In this document: positions 54,420 through 63,550 of the stretch, one piece after another
Layout of the letters: every line of letters begins with the position of its first letter
Numbering within the stretch: the first letter of the stretch is position 1
Source of the DNA: Streptomyces griseus subsp. griseus
GTDB taxonomy: Bacteria; Actinomycetota; Actinomycetes; Streptomycetales; Streptomycetaceae
Assembly (NCBI RefSeq): GCF_000720255.1
Contig: NZ_JOJE01000037.1
Span: 6,682 to 70,681, forward strand
Length of the DNA: 64,000 nucleotides
Direction of reading: 5' to 3'
Translations under genes and position numbers: made by a program
Notes under the pieces: model-generated
Seen by the model: the letters and a program-made list of their open reading frames with translations, nothing else
What the model was told of the DNA's origin: nothing
The model's database searches: none

Positions 54420-56231
54420 ATGTCGGGCGGGGTTCCGAACCGATCAAGTCGGCTGCGCCATATGTTCCGGGGGCCACGCCCGGAGGCCGTTCCCGTCCTC
54501 GTCGGCAGAGCCTGCGCCATCGTGGGCCTGCTGGACGTCGCCGCGGGCGTCTTCCCGCGGTTCCGGCACAGCCGTATGCACACGCTGGCCGAGGTGCTGC
54601 CCGGCGCGATGGGCCCGTTCGCGGCCGCGCTCTCCCTGAGCGCCGGCGTCCTGCTCCTGCTGCTCGCGCACGGCCTCAAACGCGGCAAGCGACGAGCTTG
54701 GCGTGCCGCGGTCGCCCTGCTGCCGGCGGGCGCCGTGGCCCAGTTCACGTACCGGCACTCGCTCGTGGGCGCGGTGATCTCACTCGCCCTGCTGGCGCCG
54801 CTGCTACTGCACCGGGACCAGTTCACGGCCCTGCCCGATCCGCGCAGCCGCTGGCGCGCGCTCGCCAACTTCATCCTCATGGGCGCCGGTTCCCTCGCAC
54901 TGGGTCTCGTCATCGTCAGCGTCCACTCCGAGCGCATCGTCGGCGACCCGAGCCTGGCCGATCGCATTACGCACGTCCTGTACGGCCTCTTCGGCTTCGA
55001 GGGCCCGGTCGACTACGAGGGCAACACCTCCTGGACGGTCGCCTTCTCCCTCGGCGCCCTCGGCCTGCTCACCGCGGTCACCACCATCTACCTGGCCTTC
55101 CGCCCCGAGCACCCCGCCGCCCGTCTCACCGAGGAGGACGAGGCCCGGCTGCGCGCCCTGCTCGACAAGCACGGCGGCCGCGACTCCCTCGGCCACTTCG
55201 CGCTGCGTCGCGACAAGGCCGTCGTCTTCTCCCCCAGCGGCAAGGCCGCCGTCACCTACCGCGTCGTCTCCGGCGTGATGCTCGCCAGCGGCGACCCCAT
55301 CGGCGACGTCGAGGCCTGGCCGGGCGCCATCGAACGCTTCATGGACGAGGCCAAGGCACACTCCTGGACCCCCGCCGTCATGGGCTGCTCCGAGACCGGC
55401 GGCGAGGTCTGGACCCGTGAGACCGGCCTCGACGCCCTCGAACTGGGCGACGAGGCGGTGGTGGACGTCGCGGATTTCTCGCTCGCCGGCCGCGCGATGC
55501 GCAACGTGCGCCAGATGGTCAAGCGCATCGAGCGCGCCGGTTACGAGACCCGGGTCCGACGTATCCGTGACCTCGGCGAGGCCGAGCTGGAGCGGATCCG
55601 GCAGGCCGCGGAGGACTGGCGCGGCACGGACACCGAGCGCGGGTTCTCCATGGCGCTGGGCCGCATCGGCGACCCCACGGACGGCGACTGCCTGATCGCC
55701 ACCGCCCACAAGGCCGACGAGGTCCCCGGCGAGTACGGCGACCTCAAGGCGATCCTGCACTTCGTCCCCTGGGGCACCGACGGCGCCTCCCTGGACCTCA
55801 TGCGCCGCGACCGCGCGGCCGACCCCGGCATGAACGAACTCCTGATCGTGGCCGCGCTCCAGGCGGCACCGCGCTTCGGCATCACACGCGTGTCCCTCAA
55901 CTTCGCGATGTTCCGCTCCGCCCTGGCACGCGGCGAGAAGATCGGTGCCGGGCCGGTGCTGCGCGCCTGGCGCGGGCTGCTGGTGTTCCTCTCGCGCTGG
56001 TTCCAGATCGAGTCGCTCTACAAGTTCAACGCCAAGTTCCAGCCGCGCTGGGAACCCCGGTTCGTCGTCTACCGCGCCTCCGGCGACCTGCCCCGCATCG
56101 GCTTCGCCGCCATGCAGGCCGAGGGCTTCGTCGACCTCGCCCTCGCGATGCCGCGCTTCCTGCGCCGCCGCAAGGCCACCGCACGCGCGTGTGCCCACGA
56201 CGTCGCGGAACGGAGCGTCCGCGCGGCATGA
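54420..56231 (+). CDS. MprF-like phosphatidylglycerol lysyltransferase family protein
   Basis: 603 aa. Six to seven N-terminal membrane helices (about 25-235) and a C-terminal DUF2156/LPG synthase catalytic domain (about 265-580, with the double GNAT-like fold: KAAVTYRVVSGVMLASGDPIG, then RGFSMALGRIGDP and RVSLNFAMFRSALARGEKIG). Such enzymes move an amino acid from tRNA to membrane lipids, reducing negative charge and protecting from cationic peptides. In S. coelicolor the gene at this position is a SigE target. The ATG at 54420 follows GGAAG; starts at 54345 and 54396 would overlap the possible promoter. Confidence 0.9.
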   Translation: MSGGVPNRSSRLRHMFRGPRPEAVPVLVGRACAIVGLLDVAAGVFPRFRHSRMHTLAEVLPGAMGPFAAALSLSAGVLLLLLAHGLKRGKRRAWRAAVALLPAGAVAQFTYRHSLVGAVISLALLAPLLLHRDQFTALPDPRSRWRALANFILMGAGSLALGLVIVSVHSERIVGDPSLADRITHVLYGLFGFEGPVDYEGNTSWTVAFSLGALGLLTAVTTIYLAFRPEHPAARLTEEDEARLRALLDKHGGRDSLGHFALRRDKAVVFSPSGKAAVTYRVVSGVMLASGDPIGDVEAWPGAIERFMDEAKAHSWTPAVMGCSETGGEVWTRETGLDALELGDEAVVDVADFSLAGRAMRNVRQMVKRIERAGYETRVRRIRDLGEAELERIRQAAEDWRGTDTERGFSMALGRIGDPTDGDCLIATAHKADEVPGEYGDLKAILHFVPWGTDGASLDLMRRDRAADPGMNELLIVAALQAAPRFGITRVSLNFAMFRSALARGEKIGAGPVLRAWRGLLVFLSRWFQIESLYKFNAKFQPRWEPRFVVYRASGDLPRIGFAAMQAEGFVDLALAMPRFLRRRKATARACAHDVAERSVRAA

Positions 56232-56472
56232 GACCGGGGCCCCGCCGCGACGGGCCGCCGTGGCGTGACGCGGGGCCCGGGCGGGACGCGCCGCTGAACC
56301 GCGGGGCGGATCCCGGACAGGTGCGGGCCGCGGCATGAGGCCGGGGCCGGCGCACGCTCACAGCGTGGCCGCCACGGTGTGAACCCGAGGCCCGGGCGGG
56401 GCGCGCCGTGGGACCACGGGGCCGGGTCCCCGACAGCTGCGGCGCGGAACGTTCCGCGGGCCCGCGTCGGGG
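56232..56472. other. GC-rich intergenic stretch before the 34-bp array
   Basis: No gene. Short duplications are visible: GCGGCATGAGACCGGGGCC near 56225 recurs near 56332 with one change, and GGCCCGGGCGGGACGCGCC recurs near 56390. Confidence 0.5.
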
Positions 56473-56756
56473 CGAACACCACGGCACACGCGCGGCCCGG
56501 CTGGTGCGAACACCACGGCACACGCGCGGCCCGGCTGGTGCGAACACCACGGCACACGCGCGGCACGACCTGCGCCCGGCGGTGCCAACACCGCCGAACG
56601 ACCTGCGCGGCCCGGCGGCACCAACACCGCCGAACGACCTGCGGCCCCGTGGCACCAACACCGCCGAACGACCTGCGGCCCGGCGGTGCCAACACCGCCG
56701 CACGACCTGCGGCCCCGTGGCACCAACACCGCCGCACCTCGCGGGGCCCGGGCGGG
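56473..56756. repeat. 34-bp tandem repeat, about eight copies, upstream of folP
   Basis: Units start at 56473, 56507, 56541, 56585, 56621, 56655, 56689 and 56723. The first three share CGAACACCACGGCACACGCG; the rest share CCAACACCGCCGAACGACCT. The spacing is 34 bp except two slightly longer steps (44 and 36). It ends about 35 bases before the folP -10 box. Confidence 0.93.
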
Positions 56757-56791
56757 GCGGGCCGCGCGGCGTCGCGGCCCCCTGCTGGGCC

Positions 56792-56797
56792 TACGCT
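56792..56797 (+). promoter_or_regulatory. Candidate -10 box, leaderless folP
   Basis: TACGCT, 6 nt before the ATG at 56804. Confidence 0.55.
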
Positions 56798-56803
56798 GAA
56801 CGT

Positions 56804-57682
56804 ATGAGCAAGCAGAGCGGACGCGGGCGCGTCGCGGGGCTTCCGGAGTGGGACCGCTGCGCGGTCATGGGAGTCGTGAACGTCACCCCCGATTCCTTCT
56901 CCGACGGCGGCCGCTGGTTCGACACGACGGCCGCCGTCAAGCACGGCCTCGAACTCGTCACCGAGGGCGCGGACCTCGTCGACGTCGGCGGCGAATCCAC
57001 CCGCCCCGGCGCCACCCGCGTCGACGAGGACGAGGAACTGCGACGCGTCGTCCCCGTGGTCCGCGGCCTCGCCTCAGAAGGTGTCCTCGTCTCCGTCGAC
57101 ACCATGCGCGCCTCCGTCGCCGAACAGGCCCTCGCCGCGGGCGCCGCCCTCGTCAACGACGTCAGCGGCGGCCTCGCCGACCCCGCGATGATCCCGGTCG
57201 TCGCCCGGGCCGGCGCCCCCTTCGTCGTCATGCACTGGCGCGGCTTCCTCCAGGGCGGCAGCGCCAAGGGCGTGTACGGCGACGTCGTCACCGAAGTCCT
57301 CGACGAACTCCACGCGCGTGTACGGGCCGTTCTGGACGGTGGCGTCTCCCCCGACCGGATCGTCGTAGACCCCGGCCTCGGTTTCTCCAAGGAGGCCGAG
57401 CACGACCTGGTCCTCCTCGCCCACCTCGACCGACTGCGCGACCTGGGGCACCCCCTGCTGGTCGCCGCGTCCCGCAAGCGGTTCCTCGGCCGCGTCCTCG
57501 CCGGCCCCGAGGGCGCGCCGCCGCCCGCGCGCGAGCGCGACGCGGCAACGGCCGCCGTCTCCGCGCTCGCCGCGCACGCCGGCGCGTGGGCGGTGCGGGT
57601 GCACGAGGTGCGCGCGACGGCGGACGCGGTGCGGGTCACGCGCGCGGTGGAAGGAGCGCGCCTGGGGGAAGAGGCCCGGTGA
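56804..57682 (+). CDS. folP: Dihydropteroate synthase
   Basis: 292 aa. Condenses dihydropterin pyrophosphate with p-aminobenzoate; the sulfonamide target. Motifs of the TIM barrel: MGVVNVTPDSFSDGG (22-36), DVGGESTRPGA, SVDTMRASVAEQAL, LVNDVSGGLADP, VVMHWRG, VDPGLGFSKEAEHD and LVAASRKRFLGR. ATG with a leaderless-type -10. First gene of folP-NTF2-like, then folB-folK-DUF3180 after a hairpin. Several Streptomyces have a second folP; this one sits in the folate cluster. Confidence 0.96.
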   Translation: MSKQSGRGRVAGLPEWDRCAVMGVVNVTPDSFSDGGRWFDTTAAVKHGLELVTEGADLVDVGGESTRPGATRVDEDEELRRVVPVVRGLASEGVLVSVDTMRASVAEQALAAGAALVNDVSGGLADPAMIPVVARAGAPFVVMHWRGFLQGGSAKGVYGDVVTEVLDELHARVRAVLDGGVSPDRIVVDPGLGFSKEAEHDLVLLAHLDRLRDLGHPLLVAASRKRFLGRVLAGPEGAPPPARERDAATAAVSALAAHAGAWAVRVHEVRATADAVRVTRAVEGARLGEEAR

Positions 57683-58182
57683 GCGCCCCTCACACCGATG
57701 TCGAGCAGGTGGAAGCCGCCAACACCGCCTTCTACGAGGCCATGGAGCGGGGCGACTTCGAAGAGGTGTCCTCCCTCTGGCTCACCCCCTCCGACCTGGG
57801 CGTCGACGAGGAGTACCACGACCCGGCGGACACCGGCGTGATCTCCTGCGTGCACCCCGGCTGGCCGGTGCTCACCGGCCGCCGCGAGGTCCTCCGGTCG
57901 TACGCGCTGATCATGGCGAACACCGACTACATCCAGTTCTTCCTCACCGACGTGCATGTCTCCGTCACCGGCGACACCGCCCTGGTGACCTGCACGGAGA
58001 ACATCCTCAGCGGCGGTCCGGCGCCCGAGGGCGGCGAGGAACTCGGCCCGCTGGTGGGCCAGCTGGTGGTCGCCACGAACGTGTTCCGCCGCACCCCCGA
58101 CGGCTGGAAACTGTGGTCGCACCACGCCTCCCCGGTACTGGCCGAAACCGATGAGTCCGAGGACGACGACACCCCCGCCTGA
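57679..58182 (+). CDS. NTF2/SnoaL-like (DUF4440-type) protein in the folate operon
   Basis: 167 aa. The N-terminal helix VEAANTAFYEAMERGDFEEV and the following SLWLTPSD...VSCVHPGWPVLTGRREVL region, then the sheet DVHVSVTGDTALVTCTENI and NVFRRTPDGWKLWSHHAS, define the cone-shaped NTF2-like fold (nuclear transport factor 2/calcium-dependent kinase association group). The GTG overlaps the folP stop by 4 bases, so it is translated with folP. No enzymatic role is known to me. Confidence 0.9.
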   Translation: MSAPHTDVEQVEAANTAFYEAMERGDFEEVSSLWLTPSDLGVDEEYHDPADTGVISCVHPGWPVLTGRREVLRSYALIMANTDYIQFFLTDVHVSVTGDTALVTCTENILSGGPAPEGGEELGPLVGQLVVATNVFRRTPDGWKLWSHHASPVLAETDESEDDDTPA

Positions 58183-58204
58183 CGGGGTAGGCGAACCGCG
58201 GGGA

Positions 58205-58246
58205 AGGGCCCGGCGGAACCAAGAAGTGGTTGGAATCACGGGCCCT
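58205..58246 (+). terminator. Nested hairpin between NTF2-like gene and folB
   Basis: Outer stem AGGGCCCG/CGGGCCCT (58205-58212, 58239-58246) and inner AACCA/TGGTT stem. It separates folP and its partner from folB-folK, which may have their own promoter (TAGATT at 58369-58374). Confidence 0.55.
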
Positions 58247-58445
58247 GGGGTAGAAGCGGCTACCAGCCCGTGAGCCGCCGGGTTCTCCAGGGGAAACACG
58301 CGATGAACCCTCGGTTGCCCGGCGCAGACCCCGTGCCCCCGCGGCCGGGTCCTGTCCGTGCTCGCGGGTAGATTCGTTCGTGGCCGGGATGCCGCCCCCA
58401 CACGGTACGGACCGGCCGTCACCGACGATTGCAGGAGTGATTCGC

Positions 58446-58805
58446 GTGGATCGTGTCGCGCTGCGCGGCCTCAAGGCCCGCGGGCACCACGGCGTGTTCC
58501 CCGAGGAGCGCGAGGAGGGCCAGACCTTCGTCGTGGACCTCGTCCTCCGCCTGGACACCCGCCCGGCCGCGGCCGACGACGACCTGGCGAAGACCGTGCA
58601 CTACGGCATCGTGGCGGAGGAGGTCGTGGCCGTCGTCGAAGGCGAGCCCGTCAACCTCATCGAGACGCTCGCCGAGCGCATCGCCCAGGCCTGTCTGAAG
58701 CACGAGGGGGTCCAGGAGGTCGAGGTCTGCGTCCACAAACCGGACGCGCCGATCACCGTCCCCTTCGACGACGTGACCGTCACCATCACCCGGAGCCGCA
58801 CATGA
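58446..58805 (+). CDS. folB: Dihydroneopterin aldolase
   Basis: 119 aa, full length. Cleaves dihydroneopterin to 6-hydroxymethyl-dihydropterin. Conserved segments: VALRGLKARGHHGVFPEERE at the N-terminus, FVVDLVLRLDT, VHYGIVAEEV, NLIETLAERIA and the C-terminal VHKPDAPI with the catalytic Lys. The GTG at 58446 follows GGAG at 8-nt spacing; a longer frame from 58380 lacks homology-like sequence. Its stop overlaps the folK ATG (ATGA). Confidence 0.95.
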   Translation: MDRVALRGLKARGHHGVFPEEREEGQTFVVDLVLRLDTRPAAADDDLAKTVHYGIVAEEVVAVVEGEPVNLIETLAERIAQACLKHEGVQEVEVCVHKPDAPITVPFDDVTVTITRSRT

Positions 58806-59413
58806 CCGCGTCCCTCACCGAGGGTCACAGCGACCCGACCGTACAACCGGTACCCGCCTCCGTCGTGCAGCAGGTGGACGCCGCTGACACGACCCTCTCC
58901 AACCCGAAACTCGCCGTGCTCTCCCTCGGCTCGAACCTCGGCAACCGCCTGGAGACCCTCCAGGGGGCCGTGGACGCCCTGGAGGACACCCCGGGCGTGC
59001 GGATCAAGCTCGTCTCCCCCGTGTACGAGACGGAGCCGTGGGGCGTCGAGCCCGGCAGTCAGCCGTCGTACTTCAACGCGGTGATCGTTCTGAAGACCAC
59101 CCTGCCCCCGTCCTCCCTCCTGGAGCGGGCCCACGCCGTCGAGGAGGCCTTCCACCGGGTCCGCGAGGAGCGCTGGGGCGCCCGCACGCTCGACGTCGAC
59201 ATCGTCGCCTACGCCGATGTCGTCTCCGACGACCCGCACCTCACCCTCCCCCACCCGCGCGCCCACGAGCGCGCCTTCGTCCTCGCCCCCTGGCACGACG
59301 TGGATCCCGGCGCCCAGCTGCCCGGCCGCGGCCCCGTCGCCGACCTTCTCGACGCCGTCACCCGGGACGGCGTGGCCCCGCGCAAGGACCTGGAACTCCG
59401 GCTGCCCGAGTAG
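58802..59413 (+). CDS. folK: 2-amino-4-hydroxy-6-hydroxymethyldihydropteridine pyrophosphokinase
   Basis: 203 aa. Transfers pyrophosphate from ATP to hydroxymethyl-dihydropterin. Diagnostic motifs: SLGSNLGNRLETLQ, SPVYETEPWGVEPGSQPSYFN, WGARTLDVDIVAY (metal-binding DxD) and LPHPRAHERAFVLAPW. The first 35 residues are an extension with no match to the usual core, common in Streptomyces. ATG coupled to folB. Confidence 0.96.
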   Translation: MTASLTEGHSDPTVQPVPASVVQQVDAADTTLSNPKLAVLSLGSNLGNRLETLQGAVDALEDTPGVRIKLVSPVYETEPWGVEPGSQPSYFNAVIVLKTTLPPSSLLERAHAVEEAFHRVREERWGARTLDVDIVAYADVVSDDPHLTLPHPRAHERAFVLAPWHDVDPGAQLPGRGPVADLLDAVTRDGVAPRKDLELRLPE

Positions 59414-59470
59414 TCGTTAAGGTCAAGACGGCAACCGTCCGGAAGACCCGGCGGAACGTGAAGGGACACC

Positions 59471-59956
59471 GTGAGAGAGCTGCGCATCCGGGTGCTGGTC
59501 GGCGTCTTCGTCGTCGCAGGAGTTCTGTCGTGGGCGGGCGCCCGCCTCTGGAACGCGGTCGGGACGCTCCCCAGCGTCCCCCTGGCCGCCCCGATCGTCC
59601 TCGCCGTGATCGCGGTGATCCTGCTGGCCACGGCTCTCTCCCTGCGCGCCCGCCTCAAGGCCCAGCGCGAACGCCGCCCCGAGGCGAAGGGCGTCGACCC
59701 CCTCATGGCGGCCCGCGCGGTCGTCTTCGGCCAGGCCAGCGCCCTGGTCGCCGCCCTCGTCGCGGGCATGTACGGCGGCACGGGCGTCTTCCTCCTGGAG
59801 TCCCTCGACATCCCCGCCCGCCGCGACCAGGCCATCTACGCCGGCTTCTCCGTCGTCGCCGGCATCGGAGTCATAGCGGCCGGCATCTTCCTCGAACGAG
59901 TCTGCCGACTGCCGGAGGACGACGACCACAACAAGGGAGCTGCGTCGGCCGCCTAG
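59471..59956 (+). CDS. DUF3180 membrane protein
   Basis: 161 aa. Four membrane helices (about 7-26, 37-57, 82-101 and 120-142) with a basic loop RLKAQRERRPEAKG between the second and third. The arrangement and position right after folK are those of the actinobacterial DUF3180 family. Function unknown; constant company with folate genes suggests co-expression rather than a proven role. GTG start following GAAGGGA. Converges on folE with 13 bases between. Confidence 0.88.
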   Translation: MRELRIRVLVGVFVVAGVLSWAGARLWNAVGTLPSVPLAAPIVLAVIAVILLATALSLRARLKAQRERRPEAKGVDPLMAARAVVFGQASALVAALVAGMYGGTGVFLLESLDIPARRDQAIYAGFSVVAGIGVIAAGIFLERVCRLPEDDDHNKGAASAA

Positions 59957-59969
59957 GTGTGCCGACCTC

Positions 59970-60575
59970 CTAGCGCGCCATGATCAGACTCATCGCCTCG
60001 TTACGGGTGGCGGAGTCACGCAGCTGACCACGCACCGCCGACGTAATGGTCTTGGCCCCCGGCTTGCGGACACCCCGCATCGACATGCACATGTGCTCGC
60101 ACTCGACGACGACGATCACACCGCGCGGCTCCAGGATCTCCATCAGCGAGTCGGCGATCTGCGTGGTGAGGCGTTCCTGGACCTGCGGCCGACGGGCGTA
60201 GACGTCCACGAGCCGGGCCAGCTTCGACAGCCCCGTGATCTTGCCGTCGGCGGACGGGATGTACCCGACATGGGCCACCCCGACGAACGGCACCAGATGA
60301 TGTTCACAGGAACTCAGCACTTCGATGTCCTTCACGAGGACCATCTCGTCGTGGCCGAGGTCGAACGTCGTCGTCAGCACGTCCTCGGGCTTCTGCCACA
60401 GCCCCGCGAATATCTCCCGGTACGCCCGCGCCACCCGGCCCGGCGTCTCCTTCAGGCCCTCGCGGTCCGGGTCTTCACCGACCGCGATCAGGAGCTCGCG
60501 GATGGCGTTCTCGGCTCGCTTCTCGTCGAACTCGCCGACGGTTCCCTCGCCATCCAGCGTCACGGGGTCGGTCAT
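59970..60575 (-). CDS. folE: GTP cyclohydrolase I
   Basis: 201 aa. Converts GTP to dihydroneopterin triphosphate, the first step of folate synthesis. Zinc ligands Cys90 and His93 in [10 protein letters not shown] and Cys163 in ECEHMCM are present, with [20 protein letters not shown] in the active site and the final SLIMAR. The ATG at 60575 follows GAGG. An 18-bp hairpin separates it from ftsH, so it probably has its own promoter. It is on the opposite strand from the other folate genes here. Confidence 0.97.
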   Translation of the reverse strand: MTDPVTLDGEGTVGEFDEKRAENAIRELLIAVGEDPDREGLKETPGRVARAYREIFAGLWQKPEDVLTTTFDLGHDEMVLVKDIEVLSSCEHHLVPFVGVAHVGYIPSADGKITGLSKLARLVDVYARRPQVQERLTTQIADSLMEILEPRGVIVVVECEHMCMSMRGVRKPGAKTITSAVRGQLRDSATRNEAMSLIMAR

Positions 60576-60638
60576 TGGTGCCTCGTTCCTGTGCGGGTCG
60601 CGCGTGTGGGCCACGCGCCTCATCTGCGGACATACGGA

Positions 60639-60680
60639 AATGCCGCGCCCCCCAGGCTAGAACCTGGGGGGCGCGGCATT
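60639..60680 (-). terminator. Strong terminator between ftsH and folE
   Basis: Perfect 18-bp stem (AATGCCGCGCCCCCCAGG and its complement) with a 6-nt CTAGAA loop, 20 bases past the ftsH stop. Confidence 0.93.
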
Positions 60681-60699
60681 CATTCCGGGCCGGGGAGCG

Positions 60700-62739
60700 T
60701 CAGCTCTCGGGGCGATCCTCCGGGGCCGGCTCCGTCACCGGGGCCGACTCCGTGGCCGTCGTCTTGGCCGTGCTGATCGCCGGGGTGGCACCGTTGGCCC
60801 CGTTCGTCAGTGCGAGCTCCTTCGGGGAGAGCACCGGCGGGCGGGTGGACGGCGTGCGCCGCGAGGAGCCGGTCCATGCGGGCCGTGCCGGGCGCTTGAC
60901 GATCTGGGAGAAGACCTCGGCGATCTCCTCCTTGCCGAGCGTCTCCTTCTCGAGCAGCGCCAGGACGAGGTTGTCGAGGACGTCACGGTTCTCGACCAGG
61001 ATCTCCCAGGCCTCGTTGTGCGCGTTCTCGATGAGCTTCTTGACCTCTTCGTCGACCAGCGCGGCGACCTCTTCCGAGTAGTCGCGCTGGTGAGCCATCT
61101 CACGTCCGAGGAAGGGCTCGGTGTTGTCGCCGCCGAACTTGATCGCACCCAGGCGCTCGGTCATGCCGTACTGCGTGACCATCGCGCGGGCCGTCGCCGT
61201 GGCCTTCTCGATGTCGTTCGCCGCACCCGTGGTCGGGTCGTGGAAGACGAGCTCCTCCGCCGCGCGGCCGCCCAGCATGTAGGCCAGCTGGTCCAGCATC
61301 TCGTTGCGGGTGGTGGAGTACTTGTCCTCGTCCGGGAGCACCATCGTGTAGCCGAGGGCACGGCCTCTCGACAGGATCGTGATCTTGTGGACCGGATCGG
61401 AGTTCGGTGAGGCCGCCGCGACCAGGGCGTGTCCGCCCTCGTGGTACGCGGTGATCTTCTTCTCCTTGTCCGACATGATCCGGGTCCGCTTCTGCGGACC
61501 GGCGACCACGCGGTCGATCGCCTCGTCGAGCATGTGGTTGTCGATGAGCTTCTTGTCGCTGCGGGCCGTGAGCAGCGCGGCCTCGTTGAGGACGTTGCTC
61601 AGGTCGGCACCGGTGAAGCCCGGCGTACGGCGGGCGACCGCCGTGAGGTCGACATCCGGCGCGACCGGCTTGCCCTTCTGGTGAACCTTGAGGATCTCCA
61701 GACGGCCCTGCAGGTCCGGCGGGTCGACCGCGATCTGGCGGTCGAACCGTCCGGGACGCAGCAGCGCCGGGTCGAGGATGTCCGGGCGGTTCGTGGCGGC
61801 GATGAGAATCACACCGCCCTTGACGTCGAAGCCGTCCATCTCGACGAGCAGCTGGTTCAGCGTCTGCTCGCGCTCGTCGTGACCACCGCCGAGGCCGGCG
61901 CCGCGGTGGCGGCCGACCGCGTCGATCTCGTCGACGAAGACGATCGCCGGGGCGTTCGCCTTGGCCTGCTCGAACAGGTCACGGACCCGGGAGGCACCGA
62001 CACCGACGAACATCTCGACGAAGTCGGAACCGGAGATCGAATAGAAGGGGACTCCGGCCTCACCGGCGACGGCACGCGCGAGGAGCGTCTTGCCGGTACC
62101 GGGACGGCCGTAGAGGAGCACGCCCTTGGGGATCTTGGCGCCGACGGCCTGGAACTTCGCCGGCTCCTGGAGGAATTCCTTGATCTCCTGGAGCTCCTCG
62201 ACCGCCTCGTCACAGCCCGCGACGTCGGAGAACGTCGTCTTCGGCGTGTCCTTGGTGATGAGCTTCGCCTTGGACTTGCCGAAGTTCATGACCCTGGAGC
62301 CGCCGCCCTGCATCTGATTCATCAGGAACAGGAACACGACGACGATGAGGACGAAGGGGAGCAGGGAGAGCAGGATCCCCACGAAGGGGTTCTGCTTGGA
62401 CGGCGAAACCGTGTAGCCGTCCGAGATCTGCTTGTCCTGGTATTTGGTCTGCAGCGTGTTGGCGATGGTCACGCCCTGGTCGCCGATGTAGCTCGCCTGG
62501 ATCTTCGAGCTGCCCTCGACCTTTACGCCGTCCTTGAGCTGGACCTTGATGGTCTGCTCGTCGCCGGTGGTCAGTTTGGCCGACTCGACCTTGTTGTCAT
62601 TGATCGCCTGGACGACCTGGCCGGTGTCCACCGTCTTGTAGCCGCCGGACGAGCCGACGACCTGCATCAACACGACCACGGCAAGGACGGCCAGCACGAT
62701 CCACATGACCGGCCCACGGAAGTATCGCTTCACGTCCAT
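60700..62739 (-). CDS. ftsH: ATP-dependent zinc metalloprotease FtsH
   Basis: 679 aa from the ATG at 62739. Membrane AAA+ protease. Helices at 11-28 and 119-140 flank the outside domain; the AAA domain has Walker A GRPGTGKT (211-218), Walker [11 protein letters not shown] and the [23 protein letters not shown]; the zinc site is HEGGH (433-437). The second Walker A residue is Arg212 where FtsH proteins normally have Pro. An alternative ATG at 62775 would add 12 residues. A SigR-like promoter lies at 62869-62895. Confidence 0.96.
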   Translation of the reverse strand: MDVKRYFRGPVMWIVLAVLAVVVLMQVVGSSGGYKTVDTGQVVQAINDNKVESAKLTTGDEQTIKVQLKDGVKVEGSSKIQASYIGDQGVTIANTLQTKYQDKQISDGYTVSPSKQNPFVGILLSLLPFVLIVVVFLFLMNQMQGGGSRVMNFGKSKAKLITKDTPKTTFSDVAGCDEAVEELQEIKEFLQEPAKFQAVGAKIPKGVLLYGRPGTGKTLLARAVAGEAGVPFYSISGSDFVEMFVGVGASRVRDLFEQAKANAPAIVFVDEIDAVGRHRGAGLGGGHDEREQTLNQLLVEMDGFDVKGGVILIAATNRPDILDPALLRPGRFDRQIAVDPPDLQGRLEILKVHQKGKPVAPDVDLTAVARRTPGFTGADLSNVLNEAALLTARSDKKLIDNHMLDEAIDRVVAGPQKRTRIMSDKEKKITAYHEGGHALVAAASPNSDPVHKITILSRGRALGYTMVLPDEDKYSTTRNEMLDQLAYMLGGRAAEELVFHDPTTGAANDIEKATATARAMVTQYGMTERLGAIKFGGDNTEPFLGREMAHQRDYSEEVAALVDEEVKKLIENAHNEAWEILVENRDVLDNLVLALLEKETLGKEEIAEVFSQIVKRPARPAWTGSSRRTPSTRPPVLSPKELALTNGANGATPAISTAKTTATESAPVTEPAPEDRPES

Positions 62740-62868
62740 CCATACGGAGCGGTGCCGCCCCGTCCCTCCTGCCATAGTGAGTTTGATAAGACAGTTCTTC
62801 TGACGGTACCCCAGCATTGTCGCCCGAAGCCGCACAGGACCGCTGGCGTTGCCGTCTCTGCATGCTCC

Positions 62869-62895
62869 AACGGCGCGAAACCCGCTGGGGTTCCC
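62869..62895 (-). promoter_or_regulatory. Candidate SigR-type promoter of ftsH
   Basis: On the minus strand GGGAAC (complement of 62890-62895), 18-nt spacer, GTT (complement of 62869-62871). Same pattern as upstream of clpC. The leader would be about 120 nt. Confidence 0.5.
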
Positions 62896-62916
62896 GATCG
62901 TCTTACGGAGTCGGCC

Positions 62917-63477
62917 TCAGCCGCCGTAGACGTGAGGCGCGAGCGTACCCACGAACGGGAGATTGCGGTACTTCTCCGCGTAGTCGAGGCCGTAGCCGAC
63001 GACGAACTCGTTCGGGATGTCGAAGCCGACCCACTCGACGTCGATGGCGACCTTGGCGGCCTCGGGCTTGCGCAGCAGCGTGCACACCTTGAGGGAGGCT
63101 GGCTCGCGCGAGCCGAGGTTCGACAGCAGCCACGACAGGGTCAGGCCGGAGTCGATGATGTCCTCGACGATGAGGACGTGCTTGCCCTTGATGTCGGTGT
63201 CGAGGTCCTTGAGGATCCGCACGACGCCCGATGACTGGGTGCCCGCACCGTAGGAGGACACGGCCATCCAGTCCATCGTGACGGGGGTGGACAGCGCCCG
63301 GGCGAGGTCCGCCATGACCATGACCGCGCCCTTGAGGACGCCGACGATCAGCAGGTCCTTGCCCGCGTACTCCGCGTCGATCTTCGCGGCCAGCTCCGCC
63401 AGCTTGGCGTCGATCTCTTCCTTGGTGATGAGTACCTGCTTGAGGTCGGCACCCATGTCTTTCGCGTCCACCCGCAT
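62917..63477 (-). CDS. hpt: Hypoxanthine phosphoribosyltransferase
   Basis: 186 aa. Purine salvage: converts hypoxanthine or guanine to IMP or GMP with PRPP. The PRPP loop is [11 protein letters not shown] (104-114), the flexible loop is in [14 protein letters not shown], and the base-binding end is [17 protein letters not shown]. Start at 63477; 63456 is an alternative. In many bacteria tilS-hpt-ftsH is a conserved order, seen here too. A long hairpin precedes the gene. Confidence 0.95.
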   Translation of the reverse strand: MRVDAKDMGADLKQVLITKEEIDAKLAELAAKIDAEYAGKDLLIVGVLKGAVMVMADLARALSTPVTMDWMAVSSYGAGTQSSGVVRILKDLDTDIKGKHVLIVEDIIDSGLTLSWLLSNLGSREPASLKVCTLLRKPEAAKVAIDVEWVGFDIPNEFVVGYGLDYAEKYRNLPFVGTLAPHVYGG

Positions 63478-63490
63478 CACTTTCGGTCGT

Positions 63491-63540
63491 CCCACCGGCC
63501 GCCCGGGACCGTCCGTGGCCCGCGCCCGCGGGCCGGTGGG
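63491..63540 (-). promoter_or_regulatory. Long hairpin between tilS and hpt
   Basis: CCCACCGGCC (63491-63500) pairs perfectly with GGCCGGTGGG (63531-63540), with further GC pairing inside. It could be a partial terminator or processing site between tilS and hpt. Confidence 0.55.
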
Positions 63541-63550
63541 AGGTCCGGTT

